A stretch of 64,000 bases of DNA from Flavobacteriaceae bacterium NBU2977 (GTDB taxonomy: Bacteria; Bacteroidota; Bacteroidia; Flavobacteriales; Flavobacteriaceae). Shown piece by piece: positions 1 to 8,836 of the stretch (its first letter is position 1; each line of letters opens with the position of its first letter). Under the pieces are notes generated by a model. That model did not search any database. It had not been told where the DNA came from and worked only from the letters and a program-made list of their open reading frames with translations. The DNA is taken from assembly GCA_019931105.1 (NCBI GenBank), contig JAIOUW010000001.1:1054001-1118000 (forward strand), in the 5' to 3' direction. A program made the position numbers and the translations under genes.

Positions 1-19
1 GTAATATTTCTCGATAAAT

Positions 20-973
20 TTAGAGATCTCCCCCTTCGTACTGGTCATCTTTAAGTTTTAAAATATTGTTATTCGATTTGTATCCTTTTTGATACGTATT
101 GTCATAATCATCCTTGGCATCTTCGTTCTTGAACTTGTAGCTCAACATCTTATAATACAATTTGGCGGCAAGAAAATCGGATGAGGGGTCGCTGTCATTC
201 GAACATAGTTCGACGATATCGAATCCTACAACATTTCTTTCTTCAAAGACCTGCTTCAAAAATTCAAGGGTCTCGTACCAAAAAAGTCCACCAGGTTCAG
301 GTGTTCCGGTAGATGGCATTATCGAAGGATCCAAAGCGTCAAGATCAAAGGTAATCAAGACATTGTTGGTCAAAAGCTCGATGACTTTCTCCATCCAAAA
401 TTCATCGTTGACCATATCGTGGGCAAAGAATACTTTTTCCTCGTCCATAAAGGTCTTTTCTATTGCATCCATCGAACGAATACCGACCTGCACCAGATTT
501 GTGGTCTGACTTGCCTCGTGAACGGCACAGGCATGATTGAATTTACTACCATTATATGAGGCCCGCAAATCGGCATGTGCATCAATATGCAATACGGTCA
601 GATTGTCGAAACATTCGTTGAAGGCGCGAATGGTACCTATCGAAATTGAATGTTCGCCACCAAAAAGGGTAACGAATTTATTGCGCTTGATATATTCTTT
701 GGAAATCTTATGTACGGCGTTCACCATGGCCTCCGGAGAATCGTTTTCGGTTATGGGATCAGCAAGATATATTCCATGCTCATAGACTTCGCTATCGGTC
801 TCTATATCGTAGAGTTCCATGTTTTCGGAAGCTCTTAGAAAAGCCTGAGGCCCTTTATCGGCCCCTTTTCCCCAGGTACTCGTTCCATCATAGGGTACGG
901 GAATCAGCACTACTTTTGCTGTTTCCAATTGTGCATATTCGTCGGGTATACCCGCATAATTCTTCGTGCTCAT
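20..973 (-). CDS. speB: agmatinase (ureohydrolase family)
   Basis: Likely hydrolyses agmatine to putrescine and urea in the cytoplasm. The 317-residue protein has the ureohydrolase Mn-binding signatures: GGEHS with H108, DAHAD with D131, H133 and D135, and FDLDALDP with D210 and D212. Length is normal for the family. It lies 24 bp downstream of the arginine decarboxylase gene on the same strand, which supplies agmatine, so the two form a putrescine operon. The family also includes arginase, formiminoglutamase and guanidino-acid hydrolases; the neighbouring decarboxylase is the main reason for preferring agmatinase. Confidence 0.9.
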   Translation of the reverse strand: MSTKNYAGIPDEYAQLETAKVVLIPVPYDGTSTWGKGADKGPQAFLRASENMELYDIETDSEVYEHGIYLADPITENDSPEAMVNAVHKISKEYIKRNKFVTLFGGEHSISIGTIRAFNECFDNLTVLHIDAHADLRASYNGSKFNHACAVHEASQTTNLVQVGIRSMDAIEKTFMDEEKVFFAHDMVNDEFWMEKVIELLTNNVLITFDLDALDPSIMPSTGTPEPGGLFWYETLEFLKQVFEERNVVGFDIVELCSNDSDPSSDFLAAKLYYKMLSYKFKNEDAKDDYDNTYQKGYKSNNNILKLKDDQYEGGDL

Positions 974-997
974 CTTAAATTTCTTATCTTGTTTTTA

Positions 998-2443
998 TCA
1001 TAAAATCAGGGGCTTCTCCTGCCCTGACGATTCCAGGCCCGTTTCCTTTTTATCATAACCCAGAACCCTTAGAAAATCTTCTACTTTTTGCTGAGGACTG
1101 AAAAGGGTGGTTACTATGTTTCCATCAGGATCCTTGTCGATCAATATGTGCTTGGGCTGCGGGATCAGGCAATGCTGCAGGCCACCGTAGCCCCCGATCG
1201 TCTCTTGATATGCCCCTATATTGAAAAAACCGATATATAATGGTTTGTCACGTTTGTACTTGGGCAGGTAAATGGCGTTCATATTTTGCTCACTATTGTA
1301 ATAATCGTCGCTATCGCATGTCAATCCGCCCAACAGCACCCGTTCATATTCATCGTTCCATCGATTGATCGGCAACATGATAAAACGCTTATTGATGGCC
1401 CAGGTATCGGGCAAGGTAGTAATAAACGATGAATCGATCATGTTCCATTTTTCACGGTCATTTTGTTGTTTCTGGTACAGGATCTCATAAATGGCCCCGC
1501 CACTTTCACCGACCGTAAAACTTCCGAACTCGGTAAAAATATTAGGCACAGGTACGTCTGCCTCTTGACAGGCAATATTGATTTGATTGATAATTTCATC
1601 GACCATATACTGATAATCATATTCAAAGGCCAATGAATTCTTAATGGGGAAACCTCCGCCGATGTTCAAACTATTGAGTGTCGGACAAAGCTTTTTCAAT
1701 CGAACATAGACCTTAAGGCACTTTATCAGTTCATTCCAGTAATAGGCATTGTCGCGAATACCGGTATTGATGAAAAAATGGAGCATTTTCAGCTCGACCT
1801 TATCATTGTCCTTTATTTGGTTTTCATAAAACGGAACAATATTCTTGTAACCAATGCCCAACCGTGAGGTGTAGAACTCGAACTTGGGCTCTTCTTCGGA
1901 TGCGATTCGTATGCCTACTTGAAAATCACCTTTGATCGCATCGGAAAGCAAATCGATTTCTTCGTAATTATCAATAATAGGGATGCAATTGCGATGCCCC
2001 CGATTGATCAACCGACCGATGTTCTCAATGTATTGATCACGTTTGAAACCATTGCATATTATATAGGTATCATCTTTTATCTTGCCCGATACCTTGAGGC
2101 TTTCGACGATATCGATATCAAAGGCCGATGAAGTCTCTATATGGATATCGTTCTTAAGTGCTTCGTGCAAGACATGTTGAAAATGCGAACTTTTTGTGCA
2201 GTAACAATATTTATAATCGCCCTTATATTCATGCTTTTCGATCGCATTGGCGAACCAAGCCTTGGCGTTGGCTATATTTTCGGATATTTTTGGAAGATAG
2301 GTAAATTTCAAAGGGCTTCCATACCTGGCCACCAAACCCCGTAGATCAATGTTATGAAATCGCAGGTTCTCGCCATCAAGTGTAAATTCTTCCTGAGGAA
2401 AAAAGTAGGTTTGATCTATTAGATCAATATATTTCGTATTCAT
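998..2443 (-). CDS. speA: arginine decarboxylase, PLP-dependent fold III type
   Basis: A 481-residue alanine-racemase-fold decarboxylase expected to convert arginine to agmatine. The N-terminal barrel carries the PLP-lysine motif YCTKSSH with K84. A Gly-rich phosphate-binding stretch follows (NIGGGFPIKNS), and GGLTCDSDDYY near the C-terminal third supplies the active-site Cys/Asp contributed across the dimer. It is shorter than the E. coli biosynthetic enzyme (about 650 residues), as is common in Bacteroidetes. It is first in an operon with the agmatinase gene. Diaminopimelate or carboxynorspermidine decarboxylase are related possibilities, but the agmatinase partner favours arginine. Confidence 0.85.
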   Translation of the reverse strand: MNTKYIDLIDQTYFFPQEEFTLDGENLRFHNIDLRGLVARYGSPLKFTYLPKISENIANAKAWFANAIEKHEYKGDYKYCYCTKSSHFQHVLHEALKNDIHIETSSAFDIDIVESLKVSGKIKDDTYIICNGFKRDQYIENIGRLINRGHRNCIPIIDNYEEIDLLSDAIKGDFQVGIRIASEEEPKFEFYTSRLGIGYKNIVPFYENQIKDNDKVELKMLHFFINTGIRDNAYYWNELIKCLKVYVRLKKLCPTLNSLNIGGGFPIKNSLAFEYDYQYMVDEIINQINIACQEADVPVPNIFTEFGSFTVGESGGAIYEILYQKQQNDREKWNMIDSSFITTLPDTWAINKRFIMLPINRWNDEYERVLLGGLTCDSDDYYNSEQNMNAIYLPKYKRDKPLYIGFFNIGAYQETIGGYGGLQHCLIPQPKHILIDKDPDGNIVTTLFSPQQKVEDFLRVLGYDKKETGLESSGQEKPLIL

Positions 2444-2867
2444 TATTTTAAGTGAGTGTATTGAAAATTTAATCGCAAGGGTTATACGTAAAAAGTTGTT
2501 GAAACGATTATCTTTTCAAATTAGATATTGCCGTTCGGTCGTAGGAATGAAGTAATAGTCATGCTGACTGCTGACTATGGCGAAAGTTCCAGAAGCTAGC
2601 TTTAAAATCCGGTCGCCCATCTGATGGGCCGCCATGAGACCTGACTTCTTGATTCCCCATGGCCCGAACATAGAAACACGGTTCAAAATGTTCAGCTAAA
2701 TACGTTGTAAAAAAAACATTTTTTTTCTTAAAAAAAGTCTTTTTTAAAAAAAATTGTTGAAACGCCACTGTTGACGTTGAACCAAAAAACAAAATGTGTT
2801 TTATAAATTTCAAGACATTGATTTTAAACATTTTAATGACTACTTTAGAAAAGTAAAATACCTTATC
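2444..2867. other. 424-bp intergenic region, divergent promoters expected
   Basis: Separates speA (minus) from the exported-protein gene (plus). It holds a short perfect inverted repeat (GCCCATC-T-GATGGGC, 2615-2629) and a very A/T-rich stretch at about 2705-2760. A 90-codon minus-strand frame here (2559-2831) has no recognisable features and I do not call it. No clear consensus promoter was found by eye. Confidence 0.5.
2615..2629. repeat. short perfect inverted repeat
   Basis: GCCCATC, one base, then GATGGGC: 7-bp arms that make a 15-bp near-palindrome in the speA upstream gap. It could be a protein-binding site rather than a hairpin because the loop is too small. No function can be assigned. 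Confidence 0.4.
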
Positions 2868-3578
2868 ATGACTTCGAAAAAATACTTTACAACTTTAACT
2901 TTATGTTCGTTGATCGTTTTTTGCCTTTCTCTCAATGCGCAAATCGACCCAGGAGTCTATATTTCAGATGTAGATAATGTACGCCACGAATTGAAAATAA
3001 CAGATGGCTATATGACCCATTCGGTCTATGAAACCTCTCCGGCAAAATTCATCAAGACCACTGGCGGATTCTATACCGTGCAGAATGGCAGTTTAGATAT
3101 CAAACTTGAATTCAATTCGAACTTTGAGAACGATGGTCAAAAAGAATTATCGATTCCCTTCGCGATGGAAAAGGGCCAACTTACCCTGAAAGGCGACTCA
3201 CCATTGGTGTTTACTCAAAGTAAACACGTGAAACAGGAACTGGACGGACAATGGCTTTTCGCCACTCGCGGGCCGGACACAGGGCAAGAAAGACGGGGAG
3301 ACGAAAACGCGCGCAAAACGCTGAAATATTTGCAAGACGGTCGTTTTCAATGGATCGCCTACAACACCGAAACCTTTAAATTTCACGGTACCGGGGGTGG
3401 TTCTTTTTCCTCTCAGGATGGGGCCTATATCGAGAAAATCGAATATTTTTCAAGGGATGACTCCCGTGTAGGGGCCGAATTGAAGTTCGATTACGAATTA
3501 AAGGATGGCGACTGGCACCATCGGGGCAAGAACAGTAAAGGCGAACCGATGTACGAGATTTGGGCCTTAAGAAAATGA
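2868..3578 (+). CDS. exported protein of unknown function
   Basis: A 236-residue protein starting at the ATG at 2868, chosen over one 24 codons upstream because it places a Sec signal peptide (hydrophobic core LTLCSLIVFCLSL, cleavage after LNA before QIDPG) at the N terminus. The mature part is beta-rich with no motif I recognise. Its second half contains a DGRFQWIAYN segment and many Gly/Asp turns, resembling small secreted beta-barrel proteins of Bacteroidetes. The C terminus is short and charged. It stands alone between speA and the hybrid regulator, so context gives no role. Confidence 0.65.
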   Translation: MTSKKYFTTLTLCSLIVFCLSLNAQIDPGVYISDVDNVRHELKITDGYMTHSVYETSPAKFIKTTGGFYTVQNGSLDIKLEFNSNFENDGQKELSIPFAMEKGQLTLKGDSPLVFTQSKHVKQELDGQWLFATRGPDTGQERRGDENARKTLKYLQDGRFQWIAYNTETFKFHGTGGGSFSSQDGAYIEKIEYFSRDDSRVGAELKFDYELKDGDWHHRGKNSKGEPMYEIWALRK

Positions 3579-3828
3579 ACGGCAATACGAAAGCTGTCGT
3601 ACGGATTACTTGGATAAATCGTAGCCTCGGCAGGGATCGATTTTTTTTCTTGGGGTTTTCTTCTCGTTTTTTAAAATATTGTGGATTGATCAACTTAGAA
3701 TTATTCTGTTTGGCCCGATAAGTTTAAAAGGGAGAATAAGGTTTAACTAAACATACCTCCTCATTTATTTTTGAGTACTTAGGGTCATTGAACAAGTCTT
3801 CTTTAACTAGAGACTTATTCGTACCTTA

Positions 3829-6800
3829 ATGCACATGAGATGTGCGCTTCTCATACTACTCTTATTTTTTCAGGTCGATGTCAGATCGCAGATAAAATGG
3901 TCTGATTTCGACAATTACACCCGTTATACCGTAAATGATGGTTTACCTACCAATACGGTACATAATCTCGTTGAGGACGAAGACGGATTTCTATGGCTTG
4001 GCTCAAAAAAAGGGGTTTCTAGGTTTGATGGCAGCACCTTTGTTAATTTTCCAAACTATTACGAAAATGATGAACCCAAATCTATAGGTGATGTATTGAA
4101 ATTGGCCATAGATAATGAAGGGAAGCATATATATATTACCTCAAGATCCGGCATTCTTGTGTCTTCCATAAAAACTCCAAAATTCAAACCGATCAGTGAA
4201 TATTACCCCAACATTGATTTTAAAATAGGTAACTGTAGAAGCTTATATATTGATTTAGACGACCATTTATGGGCAGGTATTTCAGGAAAAGGTCTATTGA
4301 AGATAAACCTCAAATCTGGCGACAATGAACTAATCCACATTAGAGAGATTGACCCTAATAATAAACCGTTTGAGGAATTTTATCAAATTGATGCCATCGT
4401 TCCAGACGACGTAAATCCGGAAATATTGTGGCTTGGTACAACAGAGGGTTTGATAATCTATGACAAATCTGATAATTCTTACCAAATCAAACAATATCAG
4501 AACAATAAGGCGTCGTTTCACAGGTATATAAATGATGTGCTGCCTCTCAGGGACAAAGTTTTTGTGGGCACCAATGGTGCCGACTGGTACGTCTTGGAAA
4601 AATCCAATAAAGCCACTTATCAAATTATTGAAAGAGATTCTGATTTTTTTCACTTCGAAATCACAAAACTTTTTAAAGATGCCGATGGCACTCTGTGGAT
4701 ATCATCATATTTCCGTGGTTTGGTTCAATATGACCCAGATAAAAAAAGACTTATCCGAGGAGTCAACAATAATTACGACAAGGGTAGAGTCTTGGGGATA
4801 ACCCTTAGGGACTCACGGGGAATTATATGGTTTTGTGATGGTAACGGTCTGTATAAGTACAATCCAAATTCATCGAGCAAATCCATAGACCTAATCAAAA
4901 ACAACGAATTTGATTATCCTTTCGCCATGAAAAGGATCGTTCAAATTGGAGACCATTACTACATCTGCCCAACGGATGGTGCTGAATTATACAGAATCAG
5001 CGCATCAGATTTAAACCCAACCATTATTCCCATACCCCCACTTATCGAAAAAAGCGGGGTAACCGTACGGGATATAGTTGCCATGAAGAACGATCATCTT
5101 CTTGTTCTTGGAAACAAAAGTGTTCATTTTCTAAACACAAAGAACAACGTAGTAACTGAGCCACCCTTAAAAACACCTGACATTCAGCCCATATTTTTTC
5201 GCAGTGTCGCCAAGGATAAAAATGAAAACTTTTGGATCGCTACAAATAGGGATGGTTTATACAGATATAATTATGACAGTTTAACTTTTAGGAGGTACAA
5301 AAAGGAGTTCAAGGGCAAAACAAGTCGTGACTATGATTATTTTAAAAGTCTTTATGTGGATTCCGATAATAATCTCTGGATCGGCCAGGCATCTACAAGT
5401 GTCATGAATCTTCAAAACGATTCTATTTTTTGCCTTAATCCTGATTATAACTATGAAAACACCTTGCCCTTCGGGGGTTTCTATGAAGATAAAAGTAATC
5501 GAATTTGGGTGGCAAATTTGTTTGATGGTATCAGTTATGTCGACAAGTCGAACTTAAAATCCGGCCTTAACAGAGTTCTGGAAGGATCCTTTGATGGAAT
5601 CTACCGTTATAGTGACTCCATAGTATGGACAGTGGGCGAAGGAAAACTAGGGCTGCTCAATACCAATATGCTTTCGCATCAAAAAATAAACCTCAAGCCC
5701 AGCACCCATTTCACCGGCCCAATAGTAGAAATGGAAAATGGCGAATATTTAATAGGTTATAACAACGGTGTTTTGGTCTATGATTCTGAAAAATACCAAT
5801 CTGACAAAGAACTGCCCCAGACTTATATTTATCAGTTAAAGGCCAATAACGACCTATGGTATAGTGGTGCCGATCTTGACCAACAGAACTTCAACTTACC
5901 TAGTGGCACCAAAAGTTTAAGCCTCACGATTAGTGCTATGGTCTTTCAGCATCCAGAACAAGTTTCCTTTCAATATAAATTGGATGATGACATTTGGATC
6001 GATATGGGCAATAATAGGGAAATCAATCTGTCCAACTTACGCCAAGGAAATTATCTGCTAGACGTAAAAGCCTTTAATGCAATGGGCAACAGTACCACAA
6101 CACGTAGTTTTAATTTCGTTGTACAACCGTTTTGGTACACTTCAGATGTAGCGATCATATTTTATTTACTGCTTCTCACAGGTCTTGTTTATGCCTTCTA
6201 CAAATTCAATCTGAATCGCAAATTGGCTTTGGTAGAACGTAATAGGATAAAGGAAATCGATGAACTGAAATCCAAAATGTTCGCTAACATTTCACACGAA
6301 CTCAGAACCCCATTGACACTGATAAAGGGGTTTACGGCCATGCTGCTTAAAAATGACAAGCCCACCCAAATAAAGAACCTTTCCAAAGCTATTGAATCCA
6401 ATAATGATCAATTATTGAACTTGGTCGACCAAATGCTGGACCTTTCAGCATTGGATTCCAATAAAATGGAAATCAAATACAAGAATGGTGATGTGGTGAA
6501 ATTCATCAAAAAATGCGTGGAACTCTATAAATCATACTCCAAGTCCAAATTGCAGCATCTTGGGTTTCATTCAAAGTTAAATGAACTCCGCATGGACTTT
6601 GATGATGACAAGCTTCAGAAAATATTGAACAACCTATTGTCCAATGCCATTAAACACACCCCTGAAAATGGAAGAATAGACCTTAATTTAAGTCAAAAAG
6701 ACCAATGGCTTTATATATCGGTAACGGATACCGGTAGAGGTATTGCCCAAAAAGACCTCGACCAAGTTTTTGATCGGTATTACAAGACCCATGATCTTTA

Positions 6801-7791
6801 CGGAAAAGAAGGAAGCGGAATAGGTCTGGCCCTTACGAAAGAATTGGTGAATTTGTTGGGAGGCTCCATTCAAGTACAAAGCAAAAAGGGCCAAGGAAGC
6901 AGATTTACCGTTACCCTTCCTATTAAAAATGAAGCTCAGGAAACACCAACAAACCACTTTCTCCCTTTTGTTGAAAAAGATTCATGGCCTGAAACCCCAA
7001 TTGAACCTAAAAATACTCCAGTAGGAAAACCAACCATCCTACTGGTCGAGGATAACAAGGACATTCAACATTTCATCACTGCATTACTCGCCAATAAGTA
7101 CAACATTGTATTGGCCAATGATGGCTCCGAAGGCATTAAGCAGGCTCAAAAGAAAGACATTGACTTTATTATCAGTGATGTGATGATGCCGCATACCGAC
7201 GGTTTTGAATTCTGCGTACGCATTAAGTCCAATGTGGCCACATCGCACATCCCCTTTTTAATGTTGAGTGCCCGTACTGATACCAAGGATAAACAAAAGG
7301 CCTACAGTCTGGGGGTGGATGCGTACTTGACCAAACCCTTTGCCCCAGATGAATTGATTTCAATCATTAATAACCTTTTGCTCAAGCAAAAAGCACGACA
7401 GAATTACTTATTGGAACTCCTGGCTATTAAAAAGCCACAAGTTGAACAACCCGATATCAATAAACTTGACGAAGAACTGGTGGCCAAACTTCAAAAAATT
7501 ATTCTTGGCAACCCAACTAAGCTGTCAGCCAATGACATTGCCAAAGAACTTTTGGTGAGCAGAACACAGTTGCACCGAAAAATAAAATCGCTCACGGGTA
7601 AATCACTTACGCAATATGCCAACCATATTCGAATTGAAAAGGCAAAGCACCTGCTGCAAACCACTGATCTGCAAATCAAGGAAATAGCGTATACCACGGG
7701 ATTTGAATCTCCCTCCTATTTTATTCGCCTCTTTAAAAAAGAAGTGGGCGACACTCCCGAAAACTTCAAAAACAAGGTAGCTCCCAATTAG
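3829..7791 (+). CDS. hybrid two-component system regulator (HTCS)
   Basis: A single 1320-residue polypeptide combining sensor kinase, receiver and AraC-type DNA-binding domain, the usual regulator of polysaccharide-use loci in Bacteroidetes. After a signal peptide there are two-component propeller repeats (GLPTNTVHNLVEDEDGFLWL and later DSRGIIWFCD-type blades), a Y_Y_Y domain around residues 690-770, and one membrane helix near 775-800. A HisKA domain follows with FANISHELRTPL (phospho-His H823), then an HATPase domain with N-box NNLLSNAIKHT. The receiver has acceptor D1117 in ISDVMMP, and a C-terminal HTH_18 spans about 1225-1310. It senses a ligand in the periplasm. No SusC/SusD genes are next to it. 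The alternative start is two codons downstream. Confidence 0.95.
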   Translation: MHMRCALLILLLFFQVDVRSQIKWSDFDNYTRYTVNDGLPTNTVHNLVEDEDGFLWLGSKKGVSRFDGSTFVNFPNYYENDEPKSIGDVLKLAIDNEGKHIYITSRSGILVSSIKTPKFKPISEYYPNIDFKIGNCRSLYIDLDDHLWAGISGKGLLKINLKSGDNELIHIREIDPNNKPFEEFYQIDAIVPDDVNPEILWLGTTEGLIIYDKSDNSYQIKQYQNNKASFHRYINDVLPLRDKVFVGTNGADWYVLEKSNKATYQIIERDSDFFHFEITKLFKDADGTLWISSYFRGLVQYDPDKKRLIRGVNNNYDKGRVLGITLRDSRGIIWFCDGNGLYKYNPNSSSKSIDLIKNNEFDYPFAMKRIVQIGDHYYICPTDGAELYRISASDLNPTIIPIPPLIEKSGVTVRDIVAMKNDHLLVLGNKSVHFLNTKNNVVTEPPLKTPDIQPIFFRSVAKDKNENFWIATNRDGLYRYNYDSLTFRRYKKEFKGKTSRDYDYFKSLYVDSDNNLWIGQASTSVMNLQNDSIFCLNPDYNYENTLPFGGFYEDKSNRIWVANLFDGISYVDKSNLKSGLNRVLEGSFDGIYRYSDSIVWTVGEGKLGLLNTNMLSHQKINLKPSTHFTGPIVEMENGEYLIGYNNGVLVYDSEKYQSDKELPQTYIYQLKANNDLWYSGADLDQQNFNLPSGTKSLSLTISAMVFQHPEQVSFQYKLDDDIWIDMGNNREINLSNLRQGNYLLDVKAFNAMGNSTTTRSFNFVVQPFWYTSDVAIIFYLLLLTGLVYAFYKFNLNRKLALVERNRIKEIDELKSKMFANISHELRTPLTLIKGFTAMLLKNDKPTQIKNLSKAIESNNDQLLNLVDQMLDLSALDSNKMEIKYKNGDVVKFIKKCVELYKSYSKSKLQHLGFHSKLNELRMDFDDDKLQKILNNLLSNAIKHTPENGRIDLNLSQKDQWLYISVTDTGRGIAQKDLDQVFDRYYKTHDLYGKEGSGIGLALTKELVNLLGGSIQVQSKKGQGSRFTVTLPIKNEAQETPTNHFLPFVEKDSWPETPIEPKNTPVGKPTILLVEDNKDIQHFITALLANKYNIVLANDGSEGIKQAQKKDIDFIISDVMMPHTDGFEFCVRIKSNVATSHIPFLMLSARTDTKDKQKAYSLGVDAYLTKPFAPDELISIINNLLLKQKARQNYLLELLAIKKPQVEQPDINKLDEELVAKLQKIILGNPTKLSANDIAKELLVSRTQLHRKIKSLTGKSLTQYANHIRIEKAKHLLQTTDLQIKEIAYTTGFESPSYFIRLFKKEVGDTPENFKNKVAPN

Positions 7792-7804
7792 GTTTCATGC
7801 TTTT

Positions 7805-7833
7805 GGAACAATAGTTCAACGCGACGGAACAAT
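7805..7833 (+). promoter_or_regulatory. direct repeat, candidate HTCS operator
   Basis: GGAACAAT occurs at 7805-7812 and again at 7826-7833, 21 bp start to start, which is two turns of DNA. AraC-type domains bind such tandem half-sites. The repeat follows the HTCS stop codon and lies upstream of a promoter-like TAATCTTTG (7861-7869) for the lipoprotein gene. That it is the HTCS binding site is inference. Confidence 0.45.
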
Positions 7834-7860
7834 TTTATCATTCTTCTCCTAAAATACTTC

Positions 7861-7869
7861 TAATCTTTG
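7861..7869 (+). promoter_or_regulatory. candidate -7 element of the lipoprotein gene
   Basis: TAATCTTTG matches the Bacteroidetes -7 consensus TAnnTTTG with one extra base. No clear -33 TTTG lies at the right distance, which would fit a promoter that depends on an activator bound at the direct repeat just upstream. Confidence 0.3.
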
Positions 7870-7881
7870 GTACACATAGTA

Positions 7882-7902
7882 TTGTAATTCAAGTGATTAC
7901 AA
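7882..7902. repeat. inverted repeat in 5' leader of lipoprotein gene
   Basis: Perfect 7-bp arms TTGTAAT and ATTACAA around a 7-base spacer, 35 bp upstream of the lipoprotein start. It may be a hairpin in the mRNA leader or a dimeric operator; the sequence cannot tell which. Confidence 0.4.
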
Positions 7903-7936
7903 ATAAAAAAATTTAATATAACCTAAAACAAGTATT

Positions 7937-8473
7937 ATGAAAACAAAAAAAAGTATCTATCTGCTTGCAGGTTTGGCGCTAACTTTAATGGCCTGCACCA
8001 ATGAAAACGATGCCCTAGAAGAAAGCCCGCTCAAAACAGCCACGCTCAAGGCCGGTGCCACACAGATCGATGGTGTCGGTTTTTATGCCGAAGAGGCAGA
8101 CTGCGATTATGTTTCCGAGGGAGCCGATTTCGCCTTGGCCTTGACCGGAGACCTTGAAGGTTGTCTGTACGTATTCGTCGAAGATTATGCGTGTTCTCCT
8201 AGCGGCACCTACCGTGAGGCCGGAAAGGAATATTTTGTCGGTACTTATAATGGCGAATTCGGTACCTTTTGGACCACCTACAAGTTTGAAGCGAAATATG
8301 AGGGTTGTTCGGAAGATGGATTTTTCTTAGGAGCCGAAATATTCGGACGTTGTCAACACCCCATTATTAAAGACAGTGGAACCGGTACTTTTGAAGGGGT
8401 TTCAGGACGGGTAAACTTCAAGGATGATGTAGTAAACTTTGAGTTTCCTTACAAGGGGCATCTGAGGTATTAA
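7937..8473 (+). CDS. small secreted lipoprotein, unknown function
   Basis: A 178-residue lipoprotein: charged N terminus, hydrophobic core, and lipobox LMAC at residues 17-20. The mature protein is rich in Gly, aromatic and acidic residues, has six or more Cys that could form disulfides, and ends with a GTGTFEGVSGRVNFKDDVVN segment that resembles eight-stranded secreted barrels of the allene-oxide-cyclase-like type; that resemblance is weak. It follows the HTCS gene after 145 bp that carry a candidate operator, so it may be the regulator's direct target and could bind the inducing glycan at the cell surface. Confidence 0.7.
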   Translation: MKTKKSIYLLAGLALTLMACTNENDALEESPLKTATLKAGATQIDGVGFYAEEADCDYVSEGADFALALTGDLEGCLYVFVEDYACSPSGTYREAGKEYFVGTYNGEFGTFWTTYKFEAKYEGCSEDGFFLGAEIFGRCQHPIIKDSGTGTFEGVSGRVNFKDDVVNFEFPYKGHLRY

Positions 8474-8544
8474 GATCACATCGGGTTAGCTAAGTAATCT
8501 TAATATTATGCCAATAGGGGAACATCTTCTTTAGGTGTCTCGAT

Positions 8545-8573
8545 AAAGCTGAACAAATTTTGTTCAGCTTTTT
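8545..8573. terminator. strong terminator hairpin
   Basis: AAAGCTGAACAAA faces TTTGTTCAGCTTT in a nearly loopless 13-bp inverted repeat, with A-runs and T-runs on both sides. It can end the lipoprotein transcript from the left and the tRNA-Arg transcript from the right. Confidence 0.8.
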
Positions 8574-8634
8574 AAATTTATTCCAACGGAAAGTTTGACC
8601 GCAAAAATGAACTATATTGGTTTTCCTTAAAAAG

Positions 8635-8706
8635 TAGCCCCGGCAAGAATCGAACTTGCATCTAAAGTTTAGGAAACTTCTATTCTATCCATTGAACTAC
8701 GGGGCC
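8635..8706 (-). tRNA. tRNA-Arg (anticodon CCU)
   Basis: The minus strand folds as a 72-nt cloverleaf: acceptor GGCCCCG/CGGGGCT (first pair G-U), D arm GTTC/GAAT, anticodon arm GAAGT/ACTTT around loop TTCCTAA, T arm GCAAG/CTTGC around TTCGATT, discriminator A. CCA is not encoded. Confidence 0.93.
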
Positions 8707-8836
8707 AATGTAAGGTGCGCAAAAATAAAGTTTTTTCGTCGAGTCTTGAAAGCACATCGCAACTTATTTAGGTGTCAGGTTCAAAATGATGAAATCTTGA
8801 TTATCTTGATAACAGAAATATATATGACACTCTAGA

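Noticed and set aside
2559-2831. 90-codon minus-strand reading frame in the speA upstream gap
   Set aside because: Phe/Lys-rich low-complexity translation from A/T tracts, no motif, no plausible start signal; it overlaps the start of the exported-protein gene.
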